16,724 bases of DNA from Bacteroidota bacterium (GTDB lineage Bacteria > Bacteroidota > Ignavibacteria > T3Sed10-11): contig SKXH01000294.1 in NCBI GenBank assembly GCA_007128495.1, forward strand, positions 1-16,724, written 5' to 3'. Numbering within the stretch: the first letter of the stretch is position 1; every line of letters begins with the position of its first letter. Under the pieces are notes generated by a model, which made no database searches, had not been told where the DNA came from, and saw nothing but the letters and a program-made list of their open reading frames with translations. Shown here in pieces: positions 1 to 7,364 of this stretch. The position numbers and the translations under genes were made by a program.

Positions 1-1025
1 GTCATTTCTGCAGCAAGATTGTTGCTATCTTTGTTCATTGCTCTGAGCACCGAATCGATCGGCGTATTTATCTGAATGAGCGGAACAGCCGTTGAATCCT
101 TATAGCCGCGATGTACATCACCGCTTGCAGTTATACCTTTCTCCTCTAACTTTTCAAAGAGCAATCTACCGGCAAACATCGAGGGATCGCGGACGGTTAC
201 GGTAAATTTTCGAGGCAGCCGGGTACGCTGTAAATCGCCTTTAATCACGTAGCTATCCCTCTCGCTCCTCCGGTTAGGAAACACCCGTAGTTCGGGTTCG
301 CTATTGTCGTTGCTCTCATCATTTTGAAGTTCATACTGGATGTGCGATGATTGTGGTGATACACGTACCCAAATGTCTCCATCGTCTACCATCGAGCGTT
401 CAACGGATAGTGTTACGATGTTATCATTTACCGATAAAGCAGTAATGTGCGGAACATACGGATTGGGTTCGTCATCCCACATCCATCCCGACGGCCAGGA
501 TACATTATCGAAAAATGAATCATCAACAACGATGCTACCGTCTATTTCTCGAATATTAAATAATGACAATCCATCTATAATTCTGTCAAGATCGGTCAAA
601 CTTAATAAAGGATCACCGTATCCCTTGATAATCAAATCTCCTTTGAGTTTTCCATCAACAATATCGCCTCTCCGGTACACTACGGTGCGATAATTATAAT
701 TCGGCCCAAGCTGCCTGAGCGCAGCAGCCGATGTAAACAATTTTTGATTGGATGCCGGTCGAACGAGAAGATCGCTCTGATGAGAATAAATTGTATCGCC
801 GTAATCTGCAGAGAGGATCATAATGGAGGGAATGGTATGCTTGAATTCCTCTCTTGCTAAAATATTGTCCAGACGAAGTTCTATCTGTGGTTTTTTAGTC
901 CTCTCGATACTTTCGGCGGGGGGATCTTCCAAATCACGAGTAGTCTCCTGCAGAGAGGAACATGATACCAGAAAGAAAACAGGGAATATTATGCTTATAA
1001 TATATGTTATACGTAATGATTTCAT
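1..1025 (-). CDS. dacB: D-alanyl-D-alanine carboxypeptidase / PBP4-type peptidase S13, lipoprotein (partial)
   Basis: Runs off the left edge; 341 codons are visible from the ATG at 1023-1025. Residues 1-22 are a lipoprotein signal ending in the lipobox LVSC (Cys22), so the enzyme is probably anchored to a membrane on the periplasmic side. The catalytic SxxK motif of the peptidase S13 family is SNQK at 92-95, in the context RPASNQKLF. The second motif, SNN, lies at 334-336 in DSNNLAAEM. The KTG motif would be beyond the edge. S13 enzymes trim or cleave cross-links of peptidoglycan (DD-carboxypeptidase/endopeptidase). The long stretch between SxxK and SNN matches the extra domains of PBP4. No clear Shine-Dalgarno precedes the start. 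Transcription is divergent from secA across a 142-nt gap. The family is secure; whether it acts as a carboxypeptidase or an endopeptidase cannot be told. Confidence 0.9.
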   Translation of the reverse strand, partial: MKSLRITYIISIIFPVFFLVSCSSLQETTRDLEDPPAESIERTKKPQIELRLDNILAREEFKHTIPSIMILSADYGDTIYSHQSDLLVRPASNQKLFTSAAALRQLGPNYNYRTVVYRRGDIVDGKLKGDLIIKGYGDPLLSLTDLDRIIDGLSLFNIREIDGSIVVDDSFFDNVSWPSGWMWDDEPNPYVPHITALSVNDNIVTLSVERSMVDDGDIWVRVSPQSSHIQYELQNDESNDNSEPELRVFPNRRSERDSYVIKGDLQRTRLPRKFTVTVRDPSMFAGRLLFEKLEEKGITASGDVHRGYKDSTAVPLIQINTPIDSVLRAMNKDSNNLAAEM

Positions 1026-1065
1026 ATTGAAATTAAAATAATCGTCTAAAATCTTTATGGTATAT

Positions 1066-1094
1066 AGTATAAACATTTGCAAAAAAAGGCAAAT
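1066..1094 (-). promoter_or_regulatory. Possible dacB promoter and inverted repeat in the divergent gap
   Basis: On the minus strand TATACT (1071-1066) could be the -10 box for the dacB-type gene, with TTGCCT about 15 nt upstream as a weak -35. The same stretch holds a perfect 6-bp inverted repeat, ATTTGC (1075-1080) and GCAAAT (1089-1094), separated by an A-rich 8-nt loop. It may be an operator between the two divergent genes or chance in AT-rich DNA. Confidence 0.3.
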
Positions 1095-1097
1095 TTC

Positions 1098-1126
1098 TTG
1101 AACAAGTTTAAATCAATTGGTATATT
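1098..1126 (+). promoter_or_regulatory. Probable sigma-70-type promoter of secA
   Basis: TTGAAC (1098-1103) and TATATT (1121-1126) are separated by 17 nt, placing a start near 1133 and leaving a 5' leader of about 35 nt before the secA ATG at 1168. An 11-bp near-perfect direct repeat, GGTATATTCAA then GGTGTATTCAA (1119-1140), overlaps the -10 and the likely start site. Confidence 0.6.
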
Positions 1127-1167
1127 CAAGGTGTATTCAATCAATTAAAAAGGATAGATAAGAGGGT

Positions 1168-4100
1168 ATGTGGAAGGTAATCAATAAGTTATTTCCGAGC
1201 AAACACGAAAAGGACATAAAGGAGTATACTCCTTACGTTCAACAAATAAACGCGGAATATGAGAAACTGGAGCATCTTTCGGATGATGAACTCCGCGCGA
1301 AAACCGATGAATTCAAACAACGAATTCAGGATCGAACGCAGTCGTACCACGATAGAATTGGCGAACTCGAAGAAAAACTTAAACAGGATATCTCGGTTGA
1401 AGAATACGACCGTATCCACGATGAAATCAAAAAATTAAATGACGACCTCGATGTCGAGTACGAAGAAGTTCTCGATGAAATCCTGCCCGAAGCATTTGCC
1501 GTTGTGAAAGACACCTGCCGGCGCCTTCTCGGCGAGGTGTGGACGGTTGTTGGTAATAAATATAAATGGGATATGGTGCCGTTCGACGTCCAGCTTATGG
1601 GAGGCGTTGTAATGCATCAGGGAAAAATCGCCGAGATGGCAACGGGTGAGGGGAAAACCCTTGTTGCAACACTTCCGTTGTATCTCAACGCTCTCACCGG
1701 CCGCGGTGCTCATCTTGTTACCGTGAACGATTATCTCGCACAACGCGATGCCGAATGGATGGGTCCTATTTTTACATACCACGGACTTACCGTGGGTGTC
1801 ATTCGAAGTAATCAGCCACCCCAGGACCGGAAAAAACAATACGAGTGCGATATTGTTTATGGAACGAATAATGAATTCGGATTTGATTACCTCCGTGATA
1901 ATATGGTCATACGGCCGGAAGATATGGTGCAACGGGGACATATCTATGCCATTGTCGACGAGGTAGACTCGGTACTAATCGATGAAGCGCGGACACCGCT
2001 CATCATCAGCGGACCTGTCAGCCGTGATGATCACAAGTTCAATGAACTGAAGGGTCCCGTAGAACAACTCGTGCGTGCCCAAAGAAATTTAGTGACCAAA
2101 CTCGTCTCTGAAGCTGAAAAACATCTCAATAACGGTGACGAATTTGAAGCCGGAAAAGCGTTGTTGCGTGCATACCGTGGCATGCCGAAACAGACTAAGC
2201 TCGCTAAACTGCTCGCCGATCCTTCAAATAAGAGAATGTTACAGCAAGTAGAGAACGAGTTTAGCCGCGAGCAAAATAAACGAATGCACGAAATTGACGA
2301 TGAACTGTACTATGCAATCGATGAAAAAAATCACACCATCGATCTGACAGATAAAGGGCGTGATCTTCTTTCAAATTATTCCGGCGGGGATAAAGAATTA
2401 TTCATAATACCAGATATCGGTACCGAGTTCAGTGAAATCGACAATAATGATTCACTGCCGGATGATGAAAAACAGAAGAAAAAAGACGAAGTAACCCGCA
2501 ACTACAGTGATCGGAGCGAGCGGCTCCACACAATACAACAACTACTCCGTGCTTATTCACTGTATGAAGTTGATGACGAGTATGTCGTTCAGGATGGGAA
2601 AGTTATCATCGTCGATTCGTTCACCGGACGGCTGATGCCGGGTCGGCGATTTTCAGACGGGCTCCATCAGGCGATTGAAGCTAAGGAAGGAGTTACCGTC
2701 GAACGCGATACACAAACGCTTGCCACTATTACTTTGCAAAACTTCTTCAGGTTATACAAAAAACTTTCAGGTATGACCGGTACCGCCGAAACAGAAGCAC
2801 AGGAATTCGGAGATATATATAAGCTCGATGTTGTCGTTATTCCGACGAACAAGCCAATGATCCGGATCGATCACGATGATCAGGTTTATAGAACAAAACG
2901 CGAAAAATATAACGCGGTTATGGATGAAATCGAAGAAATGCGTAGATCGGGTCGGCCGACTCTTGTCGGTACTACGAGCGTCGACGTTTCGGAGACCATC
3001 AGCAGGATGCTGAAGCGAAAAGGTGTACAGCATAACGTTTTGAATGCTAAACAGCACCAACGCGAGGCAGAGATCATACAAAATGCCGGATTAGCCGGAG
3101 CAGTTACCATCGCAACGAATATGGCGGGCCGCGGTACCGACATTAAACTGGGGCCCGGAGTAAGAGACAATGGTGGATTGCATATTATCGCAACCGAGCG
3201 GCATGAATCCCGCCGCATCGACCGGCAACTACGCGGCCGGGCCGGCCGGCAAGGTGATCCCGGTAGTTCACGGTTCTACCTATCGCTTGAAGATGATTTA
3301 ATGCGGATATTCGGCAGCGAACGCATTGCATCCATAATGCAGCGCCTGGGCCTGGAAGAAGGGGAAGTAATACAACACCGGATGATCACCAATTCGGTCG
3401 AACGCGCTCAGAAAAAAGTTGAACAAAACAACTTTTCAATACGGAAGCGTCTCCTGGAATATGACGACGTTATGAACCAGCAGCGCGAGGTAATCTATAC
3501 CCGCCGTAAACAAGCGCTTTCCGGTGAACGACTGAAAAATCAAGTTTTCGATATGCTCGAAGAGTGGGCCGAAAAAATTTCGAACAAATACTACGATGAT
3601 GCAGAAATTGATCAATTACGCGATCACATTCGCAGGATTCTTCTTGTCGATGTTGCTATCCCGCCGGAACACTGGGAGATGCTCGGAGCCGACGGAGTTG
3701 CTGATGAGATCCTCAAAAAAGCGATCGAATTTTATGACCGGAAGGAAGAGCAGCTCGGCTCCGAACTTATGGCCGAACTTGAGCGTATGGCAACGCTGCA
3801 GGTTATCGATGTGAAGTGGAAAGAGCATTTGCGTGAGATGGATGAATTGAAGTCGGGTATTCATCTCAGGGCATTCGGTCAAAAAAATCCATTGATCGAA
3901 TACAAAACAGAAGCATACCGGATGTTTGTCGAGACGATAACCACGATCGCCGAGGAGACGCTGGCGCTTGTATTCAAAGCATTCCCGCAAACGGAAGATC
4001 AGATACCGGTAAAACGAGCGGGCCAGCCAGCAAAAGAGCAGGATATGCAAACCATACATCAATCCTCACTCGGAATGGGGTTACAGCAGGCGCGGGGATC

Positions 4101-4224
4101 GCAAAGCCAAACTCAAGAAGCTGGTCGTAAACCACAACCCGTACAGGTCGGTGATAAGGTAGGGCGGAATGAACCTTGTCCTTGCGGAAGTGGAAAAAAA
4201 TATAAACAGTGTCACGGAAGATAA
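1168..4224 (+). CDS. secA: Preprotein translocase ATPase SecA
   Basis: Motor ATPase that drives unfolded preproteins through SecYEG at the inner membrane. The 1018 residues contain the Walker A motif GEGKT (160-164), the DEAD-box equivalent DEVD (264-267) followed by SVLIDEARTPL, the second nucleotide-binding fold with MAGRGTDI (from 652), and the arginine-rich motif LRGRAGRQGDPG (about 688-699). The C-terminus is the zinc-binding SecB/ribosome tail with Cys1004, Cys1006, Cys1015 and His1016. It is over 100 residues longer than E. coli SecA. The extra length lies mostly in a charged helical insert at about residues 55-95 and a second insert in the preprotein-binding region at about 285-375, as expected for Bacteroidota/Chlorobi-type SecA. 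The start follows a weak GAGGG. The glnB gene begins 5 nt after the stop. Confidence 0.98.
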   Translation: MWKVINKLFPSKHEKDIKEYTPYVQQINAEYEKLEHLSDDELRAKTDEFKQRIQDRTQSYHDRIGELEEKLKQDISVEEYDRIHDEIKKLNDDLDVEYEEVLDEILPEAFAVVKDTCRRLLGEVWTVVGNKYKWDMVPFDVQLMGGVVMHQGKIAEMATGEGKTLVATLPLYLNALTGRGAHLVTVNDYLAQRDAEWMGPIFTYHGLTVGVIRSNQPPQDRKKQYECDIVYGTNNEFGFDYLRDNMVIRPEDMVQRGHIYAIVDEVDSVLIDEARTPLIISGPVSRDDHKFNELKGPVEQLVRAQRNLVTKLVSEAEKHLNNGDEFEAGKALLRAYRGMPKQTKLAKLLADPSNKRMLQQVENEFSREQNKRMHEIDDELYYAIDEKNHTIDLTDKGRDLLSNYSGGDKELFIIPDIGTEFSEIDNNDSLPDDEKQKKKDEVTRNYSDRSERLHTIQQLLRAYSLYEVDDEYVVQDGKVIIVDSFTGRLMPGRRFSDGLHQAIEAKEGVTVERDTQTLATITLQNFFRLYKKLSGMTGTAETEAQEFGDIYKLDVVVIPTNKPMIRIDHDDQVYRTKREKYNAVMDEIEEMRRSGRPTLVGTTSVDVSETISRMLKRKGVQHNVLNAKQHQREAEIIQNAGLAGAVTIATNMAGRGTDIKLGPGVRDNGGLHIIATERHESRRIDRQLRGRAGRQGDPGSSRFYLSLEDDLMRIFGSERIASIMQRLGLEEGEVIQHRMITNSVERAQKKVEQNNFSIRKRLLEYDDVMNQQREVIYTRRKQALSGERLKNQVFDMLEEWAEKISNKYYDDAEIDQLRDHIRRILLVDVAIPPEHWEMLGADGVADEILKKAIEFYDRKEEQLGSELMAELERMATLQVIDVKWKEHLREMDELKSGIHLRAFGQKNPLIEYKTEAYRMFVETITTIAEETLALVFKAFPQTEDQIPVKRAGQPAKEQDMQTIHQSSLGMGLQQARGSQSQTQEAGRKPQPVQVGDKVGRNEPCPCGSGKKYKQCHGR

Positions 4225-4229
4225 AATCA

Positions 4230-4568
4230 ATGAAAAAAATTGAAGCGATTATCCGCCCGTTTAAAATCGACGATGTCCGCGAAGCGTTATCAGAAATCGG
4301 TGTGCGAGGTCTTACGTTGACCGAAGTAAAGGGGTACGGACGTCAAAAGGGGCATACAGAGGTTTACCGCGGGTCGGAATATCAAATCGACTTTCTCCCG
4401 AAGCTCAAATTAGAAATTGTTGTGGCCGATCACTTCGTTGAGAATGTTATCGATACTATCGTGAAAACGGCGCGGACCGGCCAGGTTGGTGACGGGAAAA
4501 TCTTTGTTTACGATGTCAACGATGCCGTACGCATCCGTACGGAGGAATCGGGTGAAGATGCACTTTAA
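4230..4568 (+). CDS. glnB: Nitrogen regulatory protein P-II
   Basis: Trimeric signal transducer that senses ATP/ADP and 2-oxoglutarate and controls nitrogen-assimilation targets. The 112 residues closely follow E. coli GlnB from MKKIEAIIRPFK onward. The T-loop is complete (KGYGRQKGHTEVYRGSEY), including Tyr51, the uridylylation site, and Gln39, used in 2-oxoglutarate binding. The C-terminal signature TGQVGDGKIFV is present. An upstream in-frame ATG at 4209 lies inside secA; the start at 4230 gives the canonical N-terminus and has GGAAG (4216-4220) as a ribosome site within the end of secA, so the two are probably translationally coupled. Unusually, no amtB or glnA is adjacent. It could equally be named glnK; sequence alone does not separate them. 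Confidence 0.95.
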   Translation: MKKIEAIIRPFKIDDVREALSEIGVRGLTLTEVKGYGRQKGHTEVYRGSEYQIDFLPKLKLEIVVADHFVENVIDTIVKTARTGQVGDGKIFVYDVNDAVRIRTEESGEDAL

Positions 4569-4609
4569 AAAATTAACGCGGGTAATTTAGTTTTCCAATC
4601 AGACAGGTC

Positions 4610-5824
4610 CTACACAACGGCTTTTTCTTCTTCCTGAACGATAGTCATTGTATCCAGGGCTATCATCAGCTCTTCGTTTGTTGGAATGACATACACCGAA
4701 ACCGAACTGTCGGGTGTTGTGATAGATTTTTCTTTCTCAGTTGAAGTATTCAATGATTCATCTATATGCACTCCGAGATACGATAAACCGGATAGACTTT
4801 TTTCTCTGACCTCCGGGCTATTCTCACCAATACCCCCGGTAAAAATAATTGCATCGAGTCCGTTAAGTGCTGCTGAATAGGCACCAATATACTTTTTTAT
4901 TCGATAACAGAATATATTAAATGCAGCTGCTGCTTGTTTATTTCCTTCCTGAGCTTCTTCCATAACATCCCGCATATCACTGCTTACGCCAGAAATACCC
5001 ATCAAGCCGCTGTGTTTATTGAGCAGCGCGTTTGCCTCAGATGAACCGAGTTCTTCTTTCGCCATAATATACAAGATAACGGAAGGGTCCATATCGCCGG
5101 AACGAGTACCCATCAGCAACCCTTCCAGCGGGGTGAATCCCATAGTCGTATCGATCGAAACACCGCCATCAATGGCAGCCATACTGCATCCATTACCGAG
5201 GTGACAGGTTATCAGTTTTAACGAGTCGAGTGGTTTCTCCATTAAGAGAGCGGCGCGCTCTGTAATATAACGGTGTGAAGTTCCGTGGAAACCATAGCGC
5301 CGGATCTTATAGCGGCGGTAGAGTGAATAGGGGATCCCGTAAAGATAGGCATGTGCAGGCATTTTCTGATGAAATGCAGTATCAAACACCGCCACCTGCG
5401 GAGTATCGGGGAGATGATTAAGACATGCGGTAATTCCCCGAAGATTGTGGGGATTGTGTAAGGGAGCAAGTTCAATATTATCGCGAATACCTTTTACGAC
5501 GTCGTTGTCGATTAACACAGATCGGGTAAAGGTCTCACCACCGTGTACGACACGATGACCGACCGCTTTAATTTCTCTTTTTTCTTTTATAACACCGTGA
5601 TTTTTACTTAACAAAACAGCCAGTATGTAATCGATGGCGATTGCATGATCGAGTATTTCACCGCTGATCGCTATTTCATCGCCGTCGTGACGTTTGTTGC
5701 GGAGTACGGCGCCGCTCATCCCGATACGTTCAACAGCCCCTTGTGCCAGGACTTTATGGGTATCGGGATTGATAAATTGATACTTAACTGAAGAGCTGCC
5801 GCAATTAAGAACGAGAATATTCAT
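4610..5824 (-). CDS. ackA: Acetate kinase
   Basis: Interconverts acetate plus ATP with acetyl phosphate plus ADP, giving substrate-level ATP in fermentation. The 404 residues contain all the ASKHA-fold acetate kinase motifs. The known catalytic and binding residues fall at the same numbers as in the Methanosarcina thermophila enzyme: Asn7 (NCGSSSVK), Arg91 (HRVVHGG), Asp148 (FDTAFHQ), His180 (YGFHGTSH), Arg241 (GTRSGD) and Glu384 (TNEEL). TGGIGEN is also present. The FDTAFHQ motif argues for acetate rather than butyrate kinase. Its ATG overlaps the stop of the upstream dehydrogenase gene (ATGA, 5824-5821), so the two are co-translated. No phosphotransacetylase gene is adjacent. It converges on glnB; the 41-nt gap holds only a weak AT-rich inverted repeat. 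Confidence 0.97.
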   Translation of the reverse strand: MNILVLNCGSSSVKYQFINPDTHKVLAQGAVERIGMSGAVLRNKRHDGDEIAISGEILDHAIAIDYILAVLLSKNHGVIKEKREIKAVGHRVVHGGETFTRSVLIDNDVVKGIRDNIELAPLHNPHNLRGITACLNHLPDTPQVAVFDTAFHQKMPAHAYLYGIPYSLYRRYKIRRYGFHGTSHRYITERAALLMEKPLDSLKLITCHLGNGCSMAAIDGGVSIDTTMGFTPLEGLLMGTRSGDMDPSVILYIMAKEELGSSEANALLNKHSGLMGISGVSSDMRDVMEEAQEGNKQAAAAFNIFCYRIKKYIGAYSAALNGLDAIIFTGGIGENSPEVREKSLSGLSYLGVHIDESLNTSTEKEKSITTPDSSVSVYVIPTNEELMIALDTMTIVQEEEKAVV

Positions 5825-6762
5825 GATATTTTTTGTCCCAGTTCATTGTATTTAAAAAATCCTTCACCTGTTTTCTTGCCGAGTTTTCCTTCACGCACGA
5901 GTTTTTTCAGAACAGGGCAGGGGCGATATTTTAAATCGCCGAGTTCATGGAACAATGTTTCCATCCAGGTATGCAATTCATCGAGTCCGATGGTATCCGC
6001 AAGTTCCAGCGGTCCCATAGGTTGATTGTAGCCGAGACGCATTGCGGTATCGATGTCTCCGGCATTGGCTATGCCTTCCATAAGCACGTGCATTGCTTCA
6101 TTCAGCATCGGAACAATAACCCGTGATGTTATAAAGCCGGGATACTCGTATACTTCAACGACAGTTTTATTGAGCTGCTCGGCAAATTGTTTGACTCTTT
6201 CGAACGTTTCATCCGAAGTTTTCAAAGCTCGAACAATTTCTACCAACGGTACTTTTGGTACAGGTTGAAGAAAATGCATGCCGATTATTTTATCGGCACG
6301 GTTGGTTTTATCTGCAAGCTTGGTAAGGTTAAGCGTTGAAGTATTCGAAATGATAATGGTATTTTCCGAACACAATTCATCGAGATTGGTTAACAGATCT
6401 TCTTTGGCCTTAAAGTCTTCATCGATCGCTTCAATGATGATATCGCATTCGGTTACTTGCTCGAGGTCTTCGGTAATTTTAATTCTCGATAAAATTGATT
6501 GACGCTCGCTTTTGGTTATTGCCCATCGTTGTATCTCGTGGTCGAGATTCTGCTTTATCACTTCCATACTTTCTTCGGCAATTTCTTGATTACGCTCAAT
6601 GCCGAGAATATCAAGGCCGGCCGCTGAGACCGCTTGCGCAATTCCGCGCCCCATCACACCAAGCCCTATAATAGCAACGTAATTAATTTGGTCGGAATCG
6701 GATTGAGCGGGACGGGTGTCACCGAGGATGTCTTCGATTTTCTGGGGGTTTTCTGCTTTCAT
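5821..6762 (-). CDS. 3-hydroxyacyl-CoA (3-hydroxybutyryl-CoA) dehydrogenase
   Basis: NAD-dependent oxidation of (S)-3-hydroxyacyl-CoA to 3-ketoacyl-CoA, or the reverse in butyrate-type pathways; the hbd/paaH type. The 313 residues have a Rossmann motif GLGVMG (33-38) after a 25-30 residue N-terminal extension. The helical C-terminal domain carries NQPMGPLELAD and a GKKTGEGFF end. Of the catalytic residues known from the human enzyme, Ser142 (NTSTL), His163 (GMHF) and Glu175 (EIV) are present, but the asparagine normally in GFIVNR is serine here (GFITSR, Ser213). The usual HFFNPVP is HFLQPVP. The gene leads a two-gene operon with ackA, overlapping it by 4 nt. Substrate chain length cannot be read from the sequence. 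Confidence 0.92.
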   Translation of the reverse strand: MKAENPQKIEDILGDTRPAQSDSDQINYVAIIGLGVMGRGIAQAVSAAGLDILGIERNQEIAEESMEVIKQNLDHEIQRWAITKSERQSILSRIKITEDLEQVTECDIIIEAIDEDFKAKEDLLTNLDELCSENTIIISNTSTLNLTKLADKTNRADKIIGMHFLQPVPKVPLVEIVRALKTSDETFERVKQFAEQLNKTVVEVYEYPGFITSRVIVPMLNEAMHVLMEGIANAGDIDTAMRLGYNQPMGPLELADTIGLDELHTWMETLFHELGDLKYRPCPVLKKLVREGKLGKKTGEGFFKYNELGQKIS

Positions 6763-6798
6763 CTATAAATTTGCTACTTTCTTGAGGGGTTTAAATAC

Positions 6799-6807
6799 AT
6801 TATAACA
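6799..6807 (-). promoter_or_regulatory. Probable extended -10 promoter of the dehydrogenase-ackA operon
   Basis: On the minus strand the sequence reads TGTTATAAT (6807-6799), a perfect TATAAT hexamer with the TGn extension, about 36 nt upstream of the dehydrogenase ATG (6762). No good -35 hexamer is present, which suits an extended -10 promoter. Confidence 0.55.
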
Positions 6808-6874
6808 TTCGAGGTATGTTTAAAGTTACGAAAAGTACTAATGTAAATCAATATTTCTTAATGATTTGGGGGTT

Positions 6875-6902
6875 TTGACTTTACCGTGTATTTTTTTATA
6901 TT
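6875..6902 (+). promoter_or_regulatory. Probable sigma-70-type promoter of the rrf2-iscS-sod operon
   Basis: TTGACT (6875-6880) and TATATT (6897-6902) with a 16-nt spacer, each 5 of 6 matches to consensus. A start near 6909 gives a leader of about 50 nt before the rrf2 ATG. Confidence 0.65.
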
Positions 6903-6910
6903 GTAATAAG

Positions 6911-6941
6911 TGAAAATAGGATAAGAACAGTCGTATTTTCA
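6911..6941. promoter_or_regulatory. Candidate Rrf2 operator: perfect 8-bp inverted repeat
   Basis: TGAAAATA (6911-6918) and TATTTTCA (6934-6941) are perfect reverse complements with a 15-nt spacer, so the arm centres are about two helical turns apart. The repeat lies between the predicted start site and the rrf2 start codon, where a bound dimer would block transcription. Autoregulation is common among Rrf2 proteins; assignment to this one is inference. Confidence 0.45.
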
Positions 6942-6957
6942 AAGTACAGAGAGGGAT

Positions 6958-7362
6958 ATGCTACGGCTTTCGAAGCGTGTTGAATACGGGCTTATTGCTT
7001 TGCGGCACTTTGCTGCAATACAGGAAGGAACCGTTTGCACGGCAAAAGAAATATCACAAAAATATAACGTACCGCACGAACTGCTTGCAAAAGTGCTGCA
7101 AAAACTGGCTCAGGCGCGTATTATACAATCGTATCAGGGTGTGCGGGGCGGCTATGTTCTTGTCCACCATCCGTCGTCAATCAAAATATCGCATGTTATA
7201 AATGCAATAGAACATGAAAAACCCATGCTTGCTGAATGCTACGCTGACGGTCCGGAAAGCTGTATCATATTTGACGATTGTACAATTCGTCGACCGCTTG
7301 GTAAAATTCAGAAAAACATCAACCATTTCTTTCACAGTATGTCAATAGCTGAAATCGTTTGA
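6958..7362 (+). CDS. Rrf2-family transcriptional regulator with a three-cysteine cluster motif
   Basis: A DNA-binding regulator of 134 residues. The N-terminus LRLSKRVEYGLIALRHFA and the winged-helix signature GVRGGYVL (61-68) are typical of Rrf2 proteins such as IscR, NsrR and RsrR. Cysteines 94, 102 and 108 (spacing x7, x5) sit where IscR-like members bind a [2Fe-2S] or [4Fe-4S] cluster, followed by the usual RRPL. A fourth cysteine is at 27. The start has the ribosome site GAGAGGG. The stop (7360-7362) almost touches the cysteine desulfurase start at 7365, so the two are co-transcribed, as in isc-type operons. The likely role is sensing iron-sulfur status or oxidative/nitrosative stress and controlling this operon. 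Which signal it senses is unknown. Confidence 0.92.
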   Translation: MLRLSKRVEYGLIALRHFAAIQEGTVCTAKEISQKYNVPHELLAKVLQKLAQARIIQSYQGVRGGYVLVHHPSSIKISHVINAIEHEKPMLAECYADGPESCIIFDDCTIRRPLGKIQKNINHFFHSMSIAEIV

Positions 7363-7364
7363 TC

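Noticed and set aside
340..693. Plus-strand frame within the PBP4-type gene
   Set aside because: The opposite strand carries SxxK, SNN and a lipobox in one continuous frame; this is its shadow.
1435..1941. Long open frame on the minus strand inside secA (168 codons)
   Set aside because: Antisense to a certain secA; no signal, motif or ribosome site; a shadow of biased codon use.
3228..3252. GC-rich palindromic run (ggccgg repeats) in secA
   Set aside because: It encodes the conserved Arg/Gly motif LRGRAGRQG; codon choice explains it.
3616..4062. Minus-strand frame of 148 codons in the 3' part of secA
   Set aside because: Composition is atypical and there is no recognisable domain; overlaps the conserved SecA C-terminal region.
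4569..4609. Possible terminator between the convergent glnB and ackA
   Set aside because: Only AAATTA / TAATTT around a 7-nt loop; too weak to call.
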